Source of the DNA: Vigna angularis
Lineage: Eukaryota; Streptophyta; Magnoliopsida; Fabales; Fabaceae
Reading direction: 5' to 3'
Length of the DNA stretch: 64,000 nt
NCBI RefSeq assembly: GCF_016808095.1
Contig: NC_068974.1
Location: 29,434,825-29,498,824, forward strand
Part shown: piece by piece, positions 23,179 through 35,503 of the stretch
Position numbering within the stretch: position 1 is the first letter of the stretch
How the letters are laid out: each line of letters begins with the position of its first letter
Notes under the pieces: generated by a model
What the model was told of the DNA's origin: nothing
Seen by the model: the letters and a program-made list of their open reading frames with translations, nothing else
Databases searched by the model: none
Translations under genes and position numbers: made by a program

Positions 23179-23279
23179 GAGAAAACAATATCTTAATAGG
23201 TTGTGATATTTTTTGTATTGACTTTATATTTATGTTCATCATAATTGAATTATTACTAACCTTGTATAATTTTTCAGGT

Positions 23280-24559
23280 ATGTCGGCCTCAGACTCAGGA
23301 TCGGGACAGACCAGACGTGGTCGAGGCGTCACACGATTGGCAGATGTGACATCCGGACGCGTTGATGGGCAGAGGAGACATGTTGACATTGACCCCAGAT
23401 CAGGTCAGGCATCAGGGCCAAATGCTGATAGGTTTAGGAGTTATCTGGGTAAGTTAGCAAAAAGCCATTGGGATGACGTCCCAGAGGTCGACAATAACCT
23501 CTTATGGCAAGATATTCAGGTATGTTTACTTAAAAGAATTTTGATATACTTATTTCTTTCATCTTTTCTTATCAATAACATGTTTTTTGTTTTAAACAGC
23601 AACATTATGATATTCCAAACACAATACAAATTAGAAAGAAAGTGTTATCACATATAGCGATAAGATAGAGGGATTTCAAGACAAGGCTGACACGACTATA
23701 TGTCTTTGGAGACAGACAACATGAAAATCCATGTCAGCAGTATACCTTCACATAGTCCTTCCATGTACGGATTTGTTGAACCTCAGACTATTCAACCTCA
23801 GACAACATTATTTGCAAACATGGACGAATGAGTCAAAAAGAGACGTATACCTTGTGCCATACATTGATGGGTAGGTGTTGTTATATGTAAAAGTTCATTA
23901 TTAAAGTTTCCTTAATTAGTTAAATAACTATTTATCCTTCGTGATAGGTCGCACTGGCAGCTGATGGTCATCATTCCCAAACAATGTAAAATTATATGAT
24001 TTTGTTCGTTGCACAGGAAGATGAAAAATGACTTGAGAACCATGCTTCAAGGGTAAGTGTTTCTCCAAAAATGACTTTGAATTTGATGTTCACCTTAAAC
24101 TTTTATGATAAATATAGTTATGATAATTTTACTTTGTGTTTTCAATCTGTACAGAGTTATTGGTAAATCTTGAGGTCAACTAGTTCAAATTTTGTATCCA
24201 AAGGCTATGAGTCATTTATAGTTCTAATTCATTTTCTATGTTATTGAATGATCTAAATTCTTGACTATTTAGTTTGTCATTTTAGTGTAACCAGCAACAA
24301 GATTCATGGGAATGTGGCTTCTATGTCATGTGTTGGATTAAGACCATCATTTGAGTTGTCATTACAGATGACTGGAATGAGGTAATGATGCACACCATGA
24401 ATACATTACAAATCAAATTCATCTTTAAACATATATGAAACCATAATGAATCTTTCTTCAATTTTGCAGTGCTTGAAGAGTACATCTCCTATACCAGAGG
24501 ACACAATTAGGCAGATAAGGCAGGAGTGGACAACTTATCTTCTGCAAAGATGGAGTTAG
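23280..24559 (+). pseudogene. Transposase_24/Ulp1 gene remnant
   Basis: Matches the second gene of the full element (47010-49887) at its first two exons (from ATG 23280) and its last four exons, with the middle deleted. Damage includes loss of 21 bases in exon 1 (near 23465), a frame break at the deletion junction near 23755, TGG changed to TGA (stop) in the His-containing exon near 23999, and loss of the splice donor GTTGTAAG (now GCTATGAG) near 24204. The Ulp1 cysteine region survives as DSWECGFYVMCWIK in one frame near 24312-24353. Confidence 0.9.
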
Positions 24560-27500
24560 GAACAATTTTATTTGTTGTTGAACATTGCTTAGTTTTAGTT
24601 TAAGTTTATATCTTGATAGTTTTGGTATTGGATTATTTTGTACATTAAGTAGAACTTTCTTTATATGAAACACATATATACTATACTATATTGTTTTGGG
24701 ATAATTTTCTGCCTTTCAGGTGTGGTTTTAATGCAAAAATAAATTAATTTTAAAAAAAAACACCCAATAGATGTCGGTTAGTGCACTAACGGATGTCTAT
24801 AGACGTCTGGTAGTGCACAAACCGACGTCCAACCCCCTAATCCCTAAATAACATGTTTCAGGCATATGGACGTCGGGGGTATGCCTTAGAAGTCTATATG
24901 GACGTCAGGGGCCTCGGACGTCTATATAGACGTCGGGCCTGACCACAACGGATGTCTATATAAACGTCCGAGACATACCCCCGACGTCTGACTAACGTCA
25001 CCCACAAAGACGTTGGGTACAGGTCGGACGTTAAAAAGCCAAAAGAACAGACGTCTAAAGCCCTTTCTGCACTAGTGTTGATAGAAAGTGATGTCAATCC
25101 CTTATATGATTGGGCTCAAACCTCATTAATGTTGTTTCTCTCCAATGAACTTGATATACCTAATAGTGAAGAAAATAAGGGATTACTTAGTAGATGGTGG
25201 AGATCCTTAGTTGGTATAAGGAGGTGGAGGAGAACTTTCTCTTGGGATTGGATGTGTGTGACCAAACATATTTTCTGAAAACAAAATTATTAAATATAAT
25301 AACTTTATCATTTTTAGAAGATTTTAAATTGACATCAATAATGCTAGTTGTACCGTATAACCGTCCAGTCAATGCATTCCCCTACTTACCGAGTGATCAA
25401 CTCTCTCAAAATAATGAATATTTTCCCAAACATCTTCACCAGTTACACTTCATTTCAATCAATCGATCACCAATCTAAGGTCAACCAATCGATAATTACA
25501 TATTAGAACCATCATCATAAATTCAACATGTTTAATAGGGTAAAACAGGCTTATGAACTCTTGGGCTGTAATTGGGTCAATCTTAATTGAAAATCATTTC
25601 GAAACCTATAAATACATAGATATATCATCGCTTGGCTTGAGCATTGAAAGAAAGAATTGATAATAACAATAACGAAAATTGAAGACAACATAGAAAGATC
25701 GGTGAAAAGTATGAAGGAGTAGTTCTTGACTCCACTATCTAAAACAACATGGTTTTTGTGAGTGTTATTTTTAAAATTATCTTGTCATATTTGGACTAGT
25801 TCCTTTTAAACAAGACCAAAGTCCTAGTATTTATGGGTATTGAAAATCATATGTTTCATAACCCAACATGTATAAACTACATCCTAGTTTCATTCATTAC
25901 ACAAAAATTTACATTTTTACATAATCTTATTTCTAATAACTAACCTATTTTGGTTTATTTGGATTTGATTGGTCAACAAGGAGGTAGTACTCACATGTGT
26001 ATTATTTTATTTGATTTACCTTACATGATTACTATTAAGAGGTTTGTAGGCTAACTTGTTATGCCATAGTTTTTTCTAAAACAATTTAAGAAGGTTGTCG
26101 ATCACAGATTTAACTATGATTAGTAAAATGAAAATATACCATTAAAAAATCTTATATTATTTTTTTATTATTATTACTAGTAAAGAAGAAAATATATAAT
26201 GCAAAACATTCTAATATAATTAATAATGATAAAATATATAGTGAAGATATACTAATATGGCATGGATGAAATAATGAATACAAATATTCATTCTTAAACA
26301 TACAAATAATTGTATATAATAATAAAGGATTAAAGGAAATAAATGCATATGATTTATATAAGATGGGATCGCTCACACTTTAATTTGTACGCAGATAATA
26401 TATTTTCCTCTTTACTAATAATAAAAAACTCTTAATATGGATTTTTTTTAATAGTTTATTTTCATTTTACAAATAATAGATCTTTAGTTTTTATATAGTT
26501 AAATCTGGAATGAACAAAATTATCCACAACCTTCTTGAATTGTATTAATTTTACATAGAAAGGATAGTATACTTAATCTAATTTATCGTAAAGATACTAT
26601 ATATTTGGCAGAAAGTACGCAATTCAATATGAATATAATCGTTAAAGATTATTGAAATATTAAACGACATAATAACCATACTCATACAAACTATAATGAA
26701 TAGGACAAAATTATCTAATATTAAGCAACAATGTCAATTTTTTTTTTACTTAATTTGTTTCACATCATGTTAAGTCTATTGAATACCAATTAAGCTCCAC
26801 TTAAATAAGAACAAAAGTACATAAAATAATAATTTCTACAAACAAAACTATGCAAAAATATGATCAATAAGGAAAACCACATATTTCTTTTGATGATTCT
26901 TTAATTAAAAAAAAAGTGACATGATGATAGTTCTTTTGCAGTAAAAAAAAGAAAACTAAAAGAAAACTTTCTATGCATGTTGGAGCTAAAACTGATATAA
27001 AATGTGATTCGGTGACACTTTGTAAATTAGAAAAGACTTTCTATACATGTTATAGTTATTGTCGATATAAGAAGTAGTTTTTTTTTTAATTTATAAATAA
27101 TGTTTAGGGTTTCTTCTTCTAAGGTGTTTATCGATCAAACACCCATAATGGTTGTAGTAGTTGCATTTGCATGGAGGCTCCTATTCTTTCGTCTTCATCT
27201 TCAACTTAACCAAAAACCAATACAAGACAAACACCATTGTTACTTCTTACAAGGTCACCGGCAACGCCGATCACCATAGGAAGCCTTGCCAGCATTGATG
27301 CTTCTCTTTGATTCGCCTCTCCTAGTTTACGTTTACATCACCGTCAACATCGCCATAGTGCTTGAACAGTCCACCATTGTTGTCGGGTTTTCTCTTCTTC
27401 CCCCCAAATGCAGAACCATAGAGCAAAATTCACATTACCATCTGCAAATAAAGGAACTACCAATTAGAGAAATCATTGTTTCTTCTTCTTGCATGCAAAC

Positions 27501-28562
27501 TCTTTTGGCAAAACCCCAGCGTCACAACATTTGTTTCTCCCTCTCCAAGCTTATTCAATCATTTTCCTCTTTTCTATTTGACTTATAACTTTTGTTCACT
27601 ATTTACCATTGTAACATGAAAGGAGAAAAAATGAAATAATGTTGGGACATTAATTTTCAATTCAATTAAACATCGGAATAGAAACTATTACGCTTATTTT
27701 GCTTTCGAAAAATATTTTATGAATTTAGAAAATGATAAAGTGTGTGCATTAGATGATATCCATTTTTGCCTTTTTTTTTAGTTACTATGTGATGAATAGT
27801 ATTGTTCTTGTGTGAGAATGGATCAAGTATGCGTGAATGGGTGATGATTTATTAAAGGTATAATGTAAAGACACTTTTTATACCAATTATGACCTAGTAT
27901 AAAAAATAAAAACTTTTTATACAATTATTAATATAGAAAATTTAATACTTTTTTATATATCATTGCTTCTTTAAAAATATAAAAAACCTTCTTTAAAATA
28001 TATAAACAAGTTTCTATAAACTAATGACATAAAATGAATAATCTTATAAAATAACTTCTTGCTCCCGATCATATGTAACATCTTATATATTGATGTGACA
28101 CTAAAGCCTTCTATTGAATCTTTCTTCCATATCCACTTAGCCTATGTTTCTATATGACTAATTCATCTATATTTCTAGAATGATAGATGTCCTTCTAACT
28201 CATACAAGAAATCTCTCTCCTCTACCCTTACATCCCCATAAATAATTAGATTTTATACTTCTAATTTTTCTACCAACCAAATTTCATGAATCTACCTAGT
28301 TTCACCCTTTATTATTCTCTATTGTGTTCTCATGTCAAACCACTTTAAGTTTCTCGTACCTCCATACAAGTGACATACGTATTCACCATATTGAAGATAG
28401 TACCCACAACCTGCTTTCACTCCTCTCACCCACCGTTCTTGAAAGTTTAAAATTTGACACCATCTCATGACCATTTGTTGAAAAAGAAGCATCTCCACTT
28501 TCCAAAAGAAAAACATTGAAAATAGCAATATCATTAACACTTAAAACTCCCATAAGCATTCA

Positions 28563-28565
<3 letters not shown>

Positions 28566-28642
<77 letters not shown>
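28566..28642. repeat. AT dinucleotide microsatellite (~77 bp)
   Basis: An uninterrupted TA run of about 38 units. An open tyrosine-isoleucine frame across it is an artefact of the repeat. Confidence 0.97.
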
Positions 28643-28644
<2 letters not shown>

Positions 28645-29070
28645 TTCCAACTCATTCACCATATTTTTTTCTTCCCTTGCAGACCTTTCCCCGAAAAAAA
28701 GTGTCCTAACAATTTTATAATATTATATACTACCTCCTATGACATCTTAAAAAATAACAAGACAATAGTGGGTAAAACAAAGTTTATGAAACAAACTCAG
28801 TTTTTTAGGAGACTTCTACTGAAAAAATAGTAAAAAAAGTGAACTTAATTTTTTTATAAATTAGAATTATTAGCATATGAATAAACTAATTTTGTAAAAA
28901 AATTTCATATAACTTATCAAATTTGTTTTAATATATAACCTACTTTTAAATTACGGAAAATTTATCCGAATATGCTCTAAAATAGAAAATTTTATCAACA
29001 TTCATCACCCAAAAACAATAATAAGGGGCAGGAAAGATTTTCATATTTTACTGTCGATAGAATAACAACG

Positions 29071-29090
29071 ATAATAATAATAATAATAAC

Positions 29091-29141
<51 letters not shown>
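29071..29141. repeat. ATA/AAT trinucleotide microsatellite
   Basis: About 23 trinucleotide units with one ACA interruption near 29090. Confidence 0.95.
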
Positions 29142-29472
29142 TTACAATATTATAAAAGGAGACTTTTTTTATGCACATTTACTTTTTATTTTTACCTTTA
29201 AATAACTGTTTTCTTAAATTAAAACAATTACTTTATGAATTTTACTTTTTAAGTGACATTTTTTAAAATTAACACTTTTTTATTTGATCTTTTTTAAATT
29301 TAACCAACTTTTTAAATTAAAATAATTATTTTTAAAAAATTGTAAAAAAATTATATTTACTTTTATAATTATTTAAATTATTATTTTACTAGTAATAATA
29401 ATATAAAGTTAATAACATTATTTTCAGTAAACCAAGACGAGTGTTACAAAACTAGAGAAAAAAAAATTAAAA

Positions 29473-29554
29473 CGTCGACAGCAGGATTCGAACCTGCGCA
29501 GGCATAGCCCAACAGATTTCGAGTCTGTCTCCTTAACCACTCGGACATATCGAC
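29473..29554 (-). tRNA. tRNA-Ser (CGA)
   Basis: On the minus strand the acceptor strand GTCGATA pairs with TGTCGAC (one G-T wobble), with discriminator G at 29473. The anticodon loop CTCGAAA holds anticodon CGA at 29521-29519. A long variable arm (GGGCTATGCCTGC region) is typical of tRNA-Ser, and the T arm GGTTCGAATCC is intact. There is no intron; the 82-nt length fits the class II fold. T-rich sequence just past the 3' end serves as terminator. It is isolated, without other tRNA genes nearby on the same strand except tRNA-Tyr about 10 kb away. Confidence 0.97.
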
Positions 29555-30513
29555 GTTTGTTATGGATTACCTTCAAGACGTATTTTTTATAAAGATTAAA
29601 ATGACCATAAAACTTGTCATCTAAACTGGTTGGTGGCTTGGTGGGGTAAATAAAAGGACTTGAATTGGTCCCAGAAGAAGCACATGCCCAGAAAAAAAAG
29701 AAGGTGTACATGGTAAATTTAGTCAATTACATGACAGTTGACAGAGAAAGAAAGAAAAAGGGAGAGATGTGGGGGCACCTAGGCCACTAAAATATTGGAC
29801 CCTCATGGTGGTGTTGGTGCACAGATATAAAACTCTTTCAGCAGTGAAGATGGAACAAACATGAGAAGAAGGGTCAAAGCCAGATATAAAGCTTAAGTTC
29901 TAAGTCTTATTTTTCTTAATTTTCCTTCCCTCTGACTTGCTGTAGAAAAAGAAACCATAATTAGTCATAAAATATGCTGTTATTTAAGAGGCTAGTAGTA
30001 ATATTATTTTTGCAGGAATGTCAGAAGGTTCGATGCTCTATTATGGTATAATAATAGGCTATCTATATCTAAATTCACACACCAAAATATAATTATTTTC
30101 TCTTTCTCTCTCTTGCTTCTTGCTTGCGTTGTGGTGTGTGCTCTCTCTGACTCATAACCCGTCCGCACATATTATATTTCACCCTTCTGTCTTTATATGA
30201 CTTGTTGCTTCTCATTCACTTCGAGCTTTGTCTTTGTTGTGTCCTGTGGAAAACCACATTACTTCTGCGCCAATTGACTAGTACCACCCAGTCTTGTGAC
30301 CACTTTTGCTTTGTCTTCTTCTTAGTCTCAGAATATGATCTTGTTAGTCCTTCTTCCTCTTCCCTTCCCAGTTTGGCTTTCTCATGAATCTCCCTTTCTT
30401 GGATTATCTTTCATGTAAGATAAGCCCCAGAAAGCCAATTCAGAAGACCCTTAATCTGTGTTGTTGTGCTTTAGTTTTTTTTTTCTTCTGTCTTTATTTA
30501 TTTGTTTTAAGTT
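29555..30513. other. Upstream region of the BTB-NPH3 gene
   Basis: Presumed promoter and 5' leader of the gene starting at 30514. From about 30095 to 30400 the sequence is pyrimidine-rich (CTCTCTCTCTTGCTTCTTGC), as is common around plant transcription starts and leaders. A short upstream frame at 30202-30387 is not conserved in any way I recognise. No definite TATA box is claimed. Confidence 0.4.
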
Positions 30514-33433
30514 ATGGAAGCTTGCTGCTGCAACCTTGAAGTGGATGTAAATGGAGAAGAGACCTTCATGGTGGACAAGGTAACCCTTTCTCTATCTTCT
30601 TTATTGCTTGGCTCAATACTCCTGTTTTTGAAAATCTTGTTACCTGTTTTGTTTCAAAACTTTATTCACAAATTTCACAGAATAAAAGAGAGGACTTTGT
30701 TGGACAATGGTTCACTTTTTTTCGTTTTTATTCTTCTTCTATGTTTTTACCGTTATTGTAAATTCTCAATCCTTTGTTGTTTCCTTTTCCTTTAGGTTTG
30801 TTTATAGGATCTAGCATCTAATATCTATGCTGAAACGTAGTAGTCACATGGTTAGTTTTTTCATGACATTTGGTCGATGGTTGATTGTTTCAGTTAAACG
30901 AGTTCATGCTAAATGCTGCTATACTCATGAATATAGAGTAATTATGGTTCAATGATTTTATACTTTGCAATTTTTAATTTTTGTTTCTCTCTTCTGCTTT
31001 CTAGCTAGTAGTAGTGGCTCACCCTGAATTACTTTATGATTCGTGTATGTAGCTTTCCGCCCATCATTAATTTGCACCTACATAGCAGTGAGGTGGGGCA
31101 ACTTCTGTGTCTCCATCCCAGCAATAAATTCCATCTCCATTTTTACTGACCACAAGCATGAATCACCTTTTCATCTTTTCTTTTTGTTTTTATTTTTATA
31201 TGTTGCATGTCACACATTAAATGCTGCTGCTATGGTCTTCTGAGCCTTAAATGTTCTCACCTTCGTTTTGTTTGTTTTATTCACATTTTTTTCTGAGAGG
31301 GACCGAGGGTTGCTTTCATGCCATTTATTTACTTTCTATATCCTTCCATGCCAGATGATTTGTGAATAGAGGTTTTCCTGCTCACACTTACTTATAATTT
31401 ATTGTCCATAACGACTCCAATCCATTCCTTTGGTATCAGAGCTTTAATTGGAGTGGAACTTTCCCTTCATTCTCTTCCTTTCCCTTTTTTCATTTGTCCT
31501 TTTTCAGTCTATGTGCTCCAGTGATTCCCTGTTTTTGGCGAGTTATTTTGGTATCTGATTAAATCTACTACTGTCTGTGATTGCTTTTTCCACAAAAGTA
31601 AAATAAAATAATTTCCCTTTAACAGTTTTGCTGCAATTTCTTCTTTATCCAGTTGTTTCATGGTGTATTATCTGTTCTCTTGTTTATTAATCATCTAACT
31701 TGGTGCTTTTGCAGACTGTTATTACACATTATTCAAACAAGTTTGCTAGATTATTTGGAAAGTCTGGTGGTGCCACAGGAAAGCTTAAAGTAATATTTCA
31801 CGATTTTCCAGGAGGTGCAGAAGGTTTTGAGCTTATGTTAAAATTCTGTTACAACAATGGAACAGCTGATATAAGTCCTTCAAATTTGTTCCTTGCGCGT
31901 TGTGCTGCTGAGTACATGGAAATGAAGGAACCTGTGGCTGATGTATCTAACTTATTGGAGCTAACTGAAAAGTCACTCCACGAGATCAACTATTGGACTT
32001 GGTCAGATGTTTTGATTGCTTTGAAGCAGTGCCAGAATTTACTAGTTCTAGATTGTTCGGAGATGGTAGAAAAATGCTTGGACACTATTGTGGGGAGGCT
32101 GGTTTTGGCTAGTGAAGCAAGTCCTTGTCCATCAACTAGTTCCACAGATAGTTCTTGGATTCGGTTTTCATGTGACTCTAAGAGCACTGAGAGTGTAAAA
32201 ACAAGTTTCACTCGTTTGACATGGTGGTTTGAAGATCTCCTTTTTTTCAGTCCCTTGTTAGTTGCAATGTTGGTTAAGTCAATGCTTGCGCGAAAGATGG
32301 ACCATGTTTTGATCAGCAAGTTTCTTCTCTACTATCAGAAGGCTAAATTCTCCACTTCTACTACAGAAGAGAAGAGCAAGATAATAGAAATGGTCATAGA
32401 TATGCATTATGATATGGATCTAAGTTGTGTTCCTTGCAAGACTTTGTTTGGGATTCTGAGGGTAACTTTAGGTTTAAATATAAGCAAATGTAGCAGGAAC
32501 AGGTTGGAGACTATGATTGGTTCCCAATTGGATCAAGCAACCTTGGACAATTTGCTTGTTCCATCTCCTTATGGAATAAGCTACTTGTATGATGTGAACC
32601 TTGTTTTGAGATTTTTGAAGGCATTCTTGCGAAGAGGAAATGGTTCAGTCACTCCCATTCGGATGAAGAAAGTTGCGAGCTTAATAGATTTGTATACAGC
32701 AGAAATAGCCCCTGATCCTTGTTTGAAAATTTCCAAGTTCTTGGCTCTTGCCACAGCACTTCCAGATTCTGCAAGAGATTCTTATGATGAGATCTACCAA
32801 GCAATGGACATGTATCTTGAGGTATAATAATTAACAATTCTTTCCAGTTTAATTATAACGTTGGAACTATCTGACTTCAGTCATATGGTTAATTTTTATG
32901 CATTGTACAAATTGTCAACTCATAAGAAATCATCTTTATTACGACTTTCAAGTAGTTACTCACCTTTATTGTTATAGGTACATGCTCAATTGTCACAGGA
33001 AGAACGAGTGAAGATATGCTGTGTTTTAAACTATGAGAAGCTTTCACCTCAAGCTTGCCTACACCTATCTCAGAACAAAAAATTTCCTTCAAAATCTGCA
33101 GTTCAGGCTCTTATCTCTCAACAATCTAAGCTAAAAAATTTACTCCATGTTACTCCCAGTACAAGTTCATACAACGATTCACCTTGCAGCTCCAACGGGG
33201 CTGCTCAAAAGGTAAAGAAAGATAAAACCAGTGAACAGGTTGTGTTGTATGCTGGCAATTTTGATCTTGCTACAGATAATGAGAAACTCAAAGCACATTT
33301 ACAAGGAATGCAGTGGAGGGTCATGGAATTAGAGAAATTCTGTAGGAAAATGCAAGTCCAAATGGCAAAGATCACAAAATCAAAAGCATCAGGCAATAGT
33401 TATGCAAAATCTTTGCCAAAGCTATGCTCATGA
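30514..33433 (+). CDS. BTB/POZ domain NPH3-family protein (At3g22104-like)
   Basis: Three exons: 30514-30579, 31715-32821 and 32978-33433, with introns of 1135 and 156 bp and GT-AG borders in phase 0. The 1629-nt reading frame gives 542 residues. Residues 1 to about 95 form a BTB/POZ fold (FMVDKTVITHYSNKFARLFG, FHDFPGGAEGFELMLKFCYN). The NPH3 domain runs from about residue 115 (WTWSDVLIALKQC) to 450, with the signature LDQATLDNLLVPSPYG and the SYDEIYQAMDMYLEVH motif that holds the family's conserved Tyr. Residues ~489-525 form a coiled coil. NPH3 proteins act as substrate adaptors of CUL3 ubiquitin ligases in blue-light and auxin-transport signalling at the plasma membrane; the precise role of this subgroup is unknown. 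The start is the first ATG in a short exon ending MVDK, typical of the subgroup. Intact, probably expressed. Confidence 0.95.
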
Positions 33434-35503
33434 GTCATGGCACAATTTTTTGCTGTTGGATTTTTGTTTATTTTCCCCTGTAATCTTCACATCTGTATAG
33501 TACAGGAATGAGTTGTGTCTGTAGTTTTTGATCTTTTCCGCGTAATTAAGAACAGTGATATATTGATTGTACAGTCATGAAATAATGGAAGAGACTTCAA
33601 AGAATTTCAGATTAGAGTGTGGACAATAACCTTGTGTAAGAAACACATCATGTTCTTCCTAGATTACTTTAAAAAGAGTCTTATCGTAATAATACTATCA
33701 AAAAGTGATGATTCATTAGACCATTACTTACACTAACCGTGTACTAACCACATTTCTCATAATGCAACTTTCAAGAACCCCCCTTCAAATTATGAACATT
33801 GGTCTTTGAATTTATCACTGTTCATTCATCTCTGATTCGTTGTAACTAGTAAATCAAAGTTGACCCTTCAACTGCAAATAGAAGCATGGCCAGAACGATG
33901 GTTTCACATCAAGTTTCAACCAATAAAATCATGGTTTGTTGGATTGCCCCTACATGAAGACAATGCAGTAGTTGACACTCATAAAATACAAAGTAGTTAC
34001 TGTTATCACCAGCCACCACTACCTGAATATGCAAGCGTGTCAGATGAATTCAAGAAAAATGTAATAAGCTGATTGCTGAACCGTTGTAATATACTTGAAT
34101 ACACTCTGAATTGAACAGTACTATGTTAGGATAAAGAATTTCTTGGTGTTGACTCAAATTCCAAACCAATCACGAGGAAGATTAGTTGTAAGATGTTCAA
34201 TATGCATGGAGGTCCCATCTGCGTTGCAAATTGGTAATAATGCAATTGATTGTGAGTTAGAAGAGGTGGAACTGGTCCCTCTAGTTTATGCAGCTCCATC
34301 TTCACGCTTGTCTGTATTAGGCATAACAAAAATGTCCCACATCGACTAGCCAAAATACATCATCATCGTCATAAACTAAAGGTACTAATTACTAAACCTT
34401 CCATTTTGTAAATAAAGGTAGAGCTACTATACAACACAATGAATTGAAAGGAGATATTATAAAAATTAACAAAGTTTTCATATATTTTTAGATTAAAACC
34501 ATTATTCGAACAAGAATTAGAGATGATTTGACTGAGATAATAATATATATATTTCACATGTTATAAATCAAGTTGAACTTTAAATATTAGTATGAAAACA
34601 TAATGAAGTTGTTGTAGTGATTCAAGAATCCATTCGGACCACACAATGAGAAGATACGAAAAGAGTAAACTCGGTATCTTCTGACACGATTTAGGAACTA
34701 GGACCCACAATAACAACAATTATATTTTTCTTCAAGATTTTCATTAGTTTAGTTTTAATACTTTTAGTTTTGATAGCTTAAGTTTTGATTATACTTTTAA
34801 TCTTGACACTGTGTTGGAAACATTTAGTACAAAAAATTGTGTTCGACGTTTTCTGCTTTTTCAACTTTGAAAATATTGTAAAAGCAAATAAATTTATTTA
34901 AAAAAAAATGCTCCAATTAACATATGTTAGTATACTACTAAACAAATGTCAATTGACATCGATCTATATTGCAATTGAAGTCTATCTATACAATATCTGA
35001 CATCAATTGCTATCGATTTTCAGTGCAAAGATAACATTTTACAATGTCCTATTTTTGTTCATCAACAAAACATTCACAAAAATTTGTGCTTAGCGAAGCA
35101 GATCCTATCGCTTAACGTCCTTGGATGTAAGTTTGGTTTTTTTGTCGTCGTCAATTGACGTTGATTGACTCAGAATCAACGTCCTTCAACGTCAACTTTT
35201 TACTTTGACGTCAATTTAATATTTTCGATTAAAATGTCAAAGCTTAGACTGACATGAAAGATTGAAAGTAAGAGACTTCAAAATTCAATTTTGTAGTAAT
35301 AACAATATAAAATTATTTTGACCTTTTTCTTTTAATCATTTACTTTAAAAACAAACATTATAGTTTTCTCTTTTTTAAAAAATATTGATATTCAAATAAA
35401 CATGTACTTCTTTCATACTTAAATATATGAAAAAAAGAAGCATATATGTTGTTTTAAATAAAAGGTTTAATTGCTTTCTTTGTTCTTGGTTTGGTATAGT
35501 GTG
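33434..35503. other. 3' flank and intergenic DNA with possible relict exons
   Basis: The first ~170 bases are probably the 3' UTR of the NPH3 gene. The frames at 33860-34072 (with PERWFHIKFQPIKSWFVG and PPLPEYASVSDEFKKNVIS) and 34143-34349 (with CELEEVELVPLVYAAPSSRL) have unusually protein-like composition. They could be relict exons of one plant gene, but I do not recognise the family and see no good splice links or start. The remainder is AT-rich; at 35140-35215 there are several short TTGACGTTGA-like repeats. Confidence 0.35.

Larger units (their letters stand above)
21709..25077 (+). mobile_element. Internally deleted CACTA element
   Basis: Ends CACTAGTGCAGAATTGGCC and, from the other side, CACTAGTGCAGAAAGGGC; 3-bp target duplication TTG at 21706-21708 and 25078-25080. 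The interior is collinear with the 9.1-kb element at 41407-50517 but lacks two blocks. One junction near 22740 removes the equivalent of about 43456-46455, nearly all of the transposase. The other near 23755 removes about 47506-49062. The left subterminal region (21720-22200) holds about three tandem units of roughly 120 bp with GACGTC, GGGGCCCC and TATAATATTATA cores. Coding remnants are broken, so the element is non-autonomous and could only be moved by a relative. Confidence 0.95.
21603..25165 (+). mobile_element. LTR-like repeat interrupted by the CACTA element
   Basis: The left part (21603-21708) matches the repeat at 61-185 in sequence and order. The right part resumes after the CACTA element at 25081 with ATAGAAAGTGATGTCAATCC, continuing the same repeat (AGTGATATCAATC in the first copy). 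Joining the two flanks and removing one TTG target duplication restores an uninterrupted repeat, which shows that the CACTA element inserted into it. I see no tRNA primer site after it, so its class as a copia-type LTR is only a suggestion. Confidence 0.6.
25166..29472. other. AT-rich intergenic DNA, no gene recognised
   Basis: More than 4 kb without a convincing gene on either strand. The frames at 25194-25478 and 27286-27588 lack recognisable motifs and gene-like composition. Contains an AT microsatellite (28566-28642) and an ATA/ATT array (29071-29141), listed separately. Confidence 0.45.

Noticed and set aside
27286..27588. 100-residue + strand frame in AT-rich DNA
   Set aside because: No recognisable domain or gene context; composition is compatible with chance.
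28516..28830. Open frame with a long Tyr-Ile repeat (also seen at 37662-37920, 39297-39503 and 50412-50778)
   Set aside because: Translation of AT or ACAT microsatellites; no gene-like sequence outside the repeat.
31431..31442. TGGTATCAGAGC in the first intron of the NPH3 gene, identical to the primer site at 50851
   Set aside because: No LTR end (CA) directly before it and no paired repeats around it. A chance match or a very old remnant cannot be told apart.
34333..34350. TGTCCCACATCGACTAG, similar to the start of the TRIM LTR at 50735
   Set aside because: Only about 15 bases match and the following LTR sequence is absent; too short to call an element.
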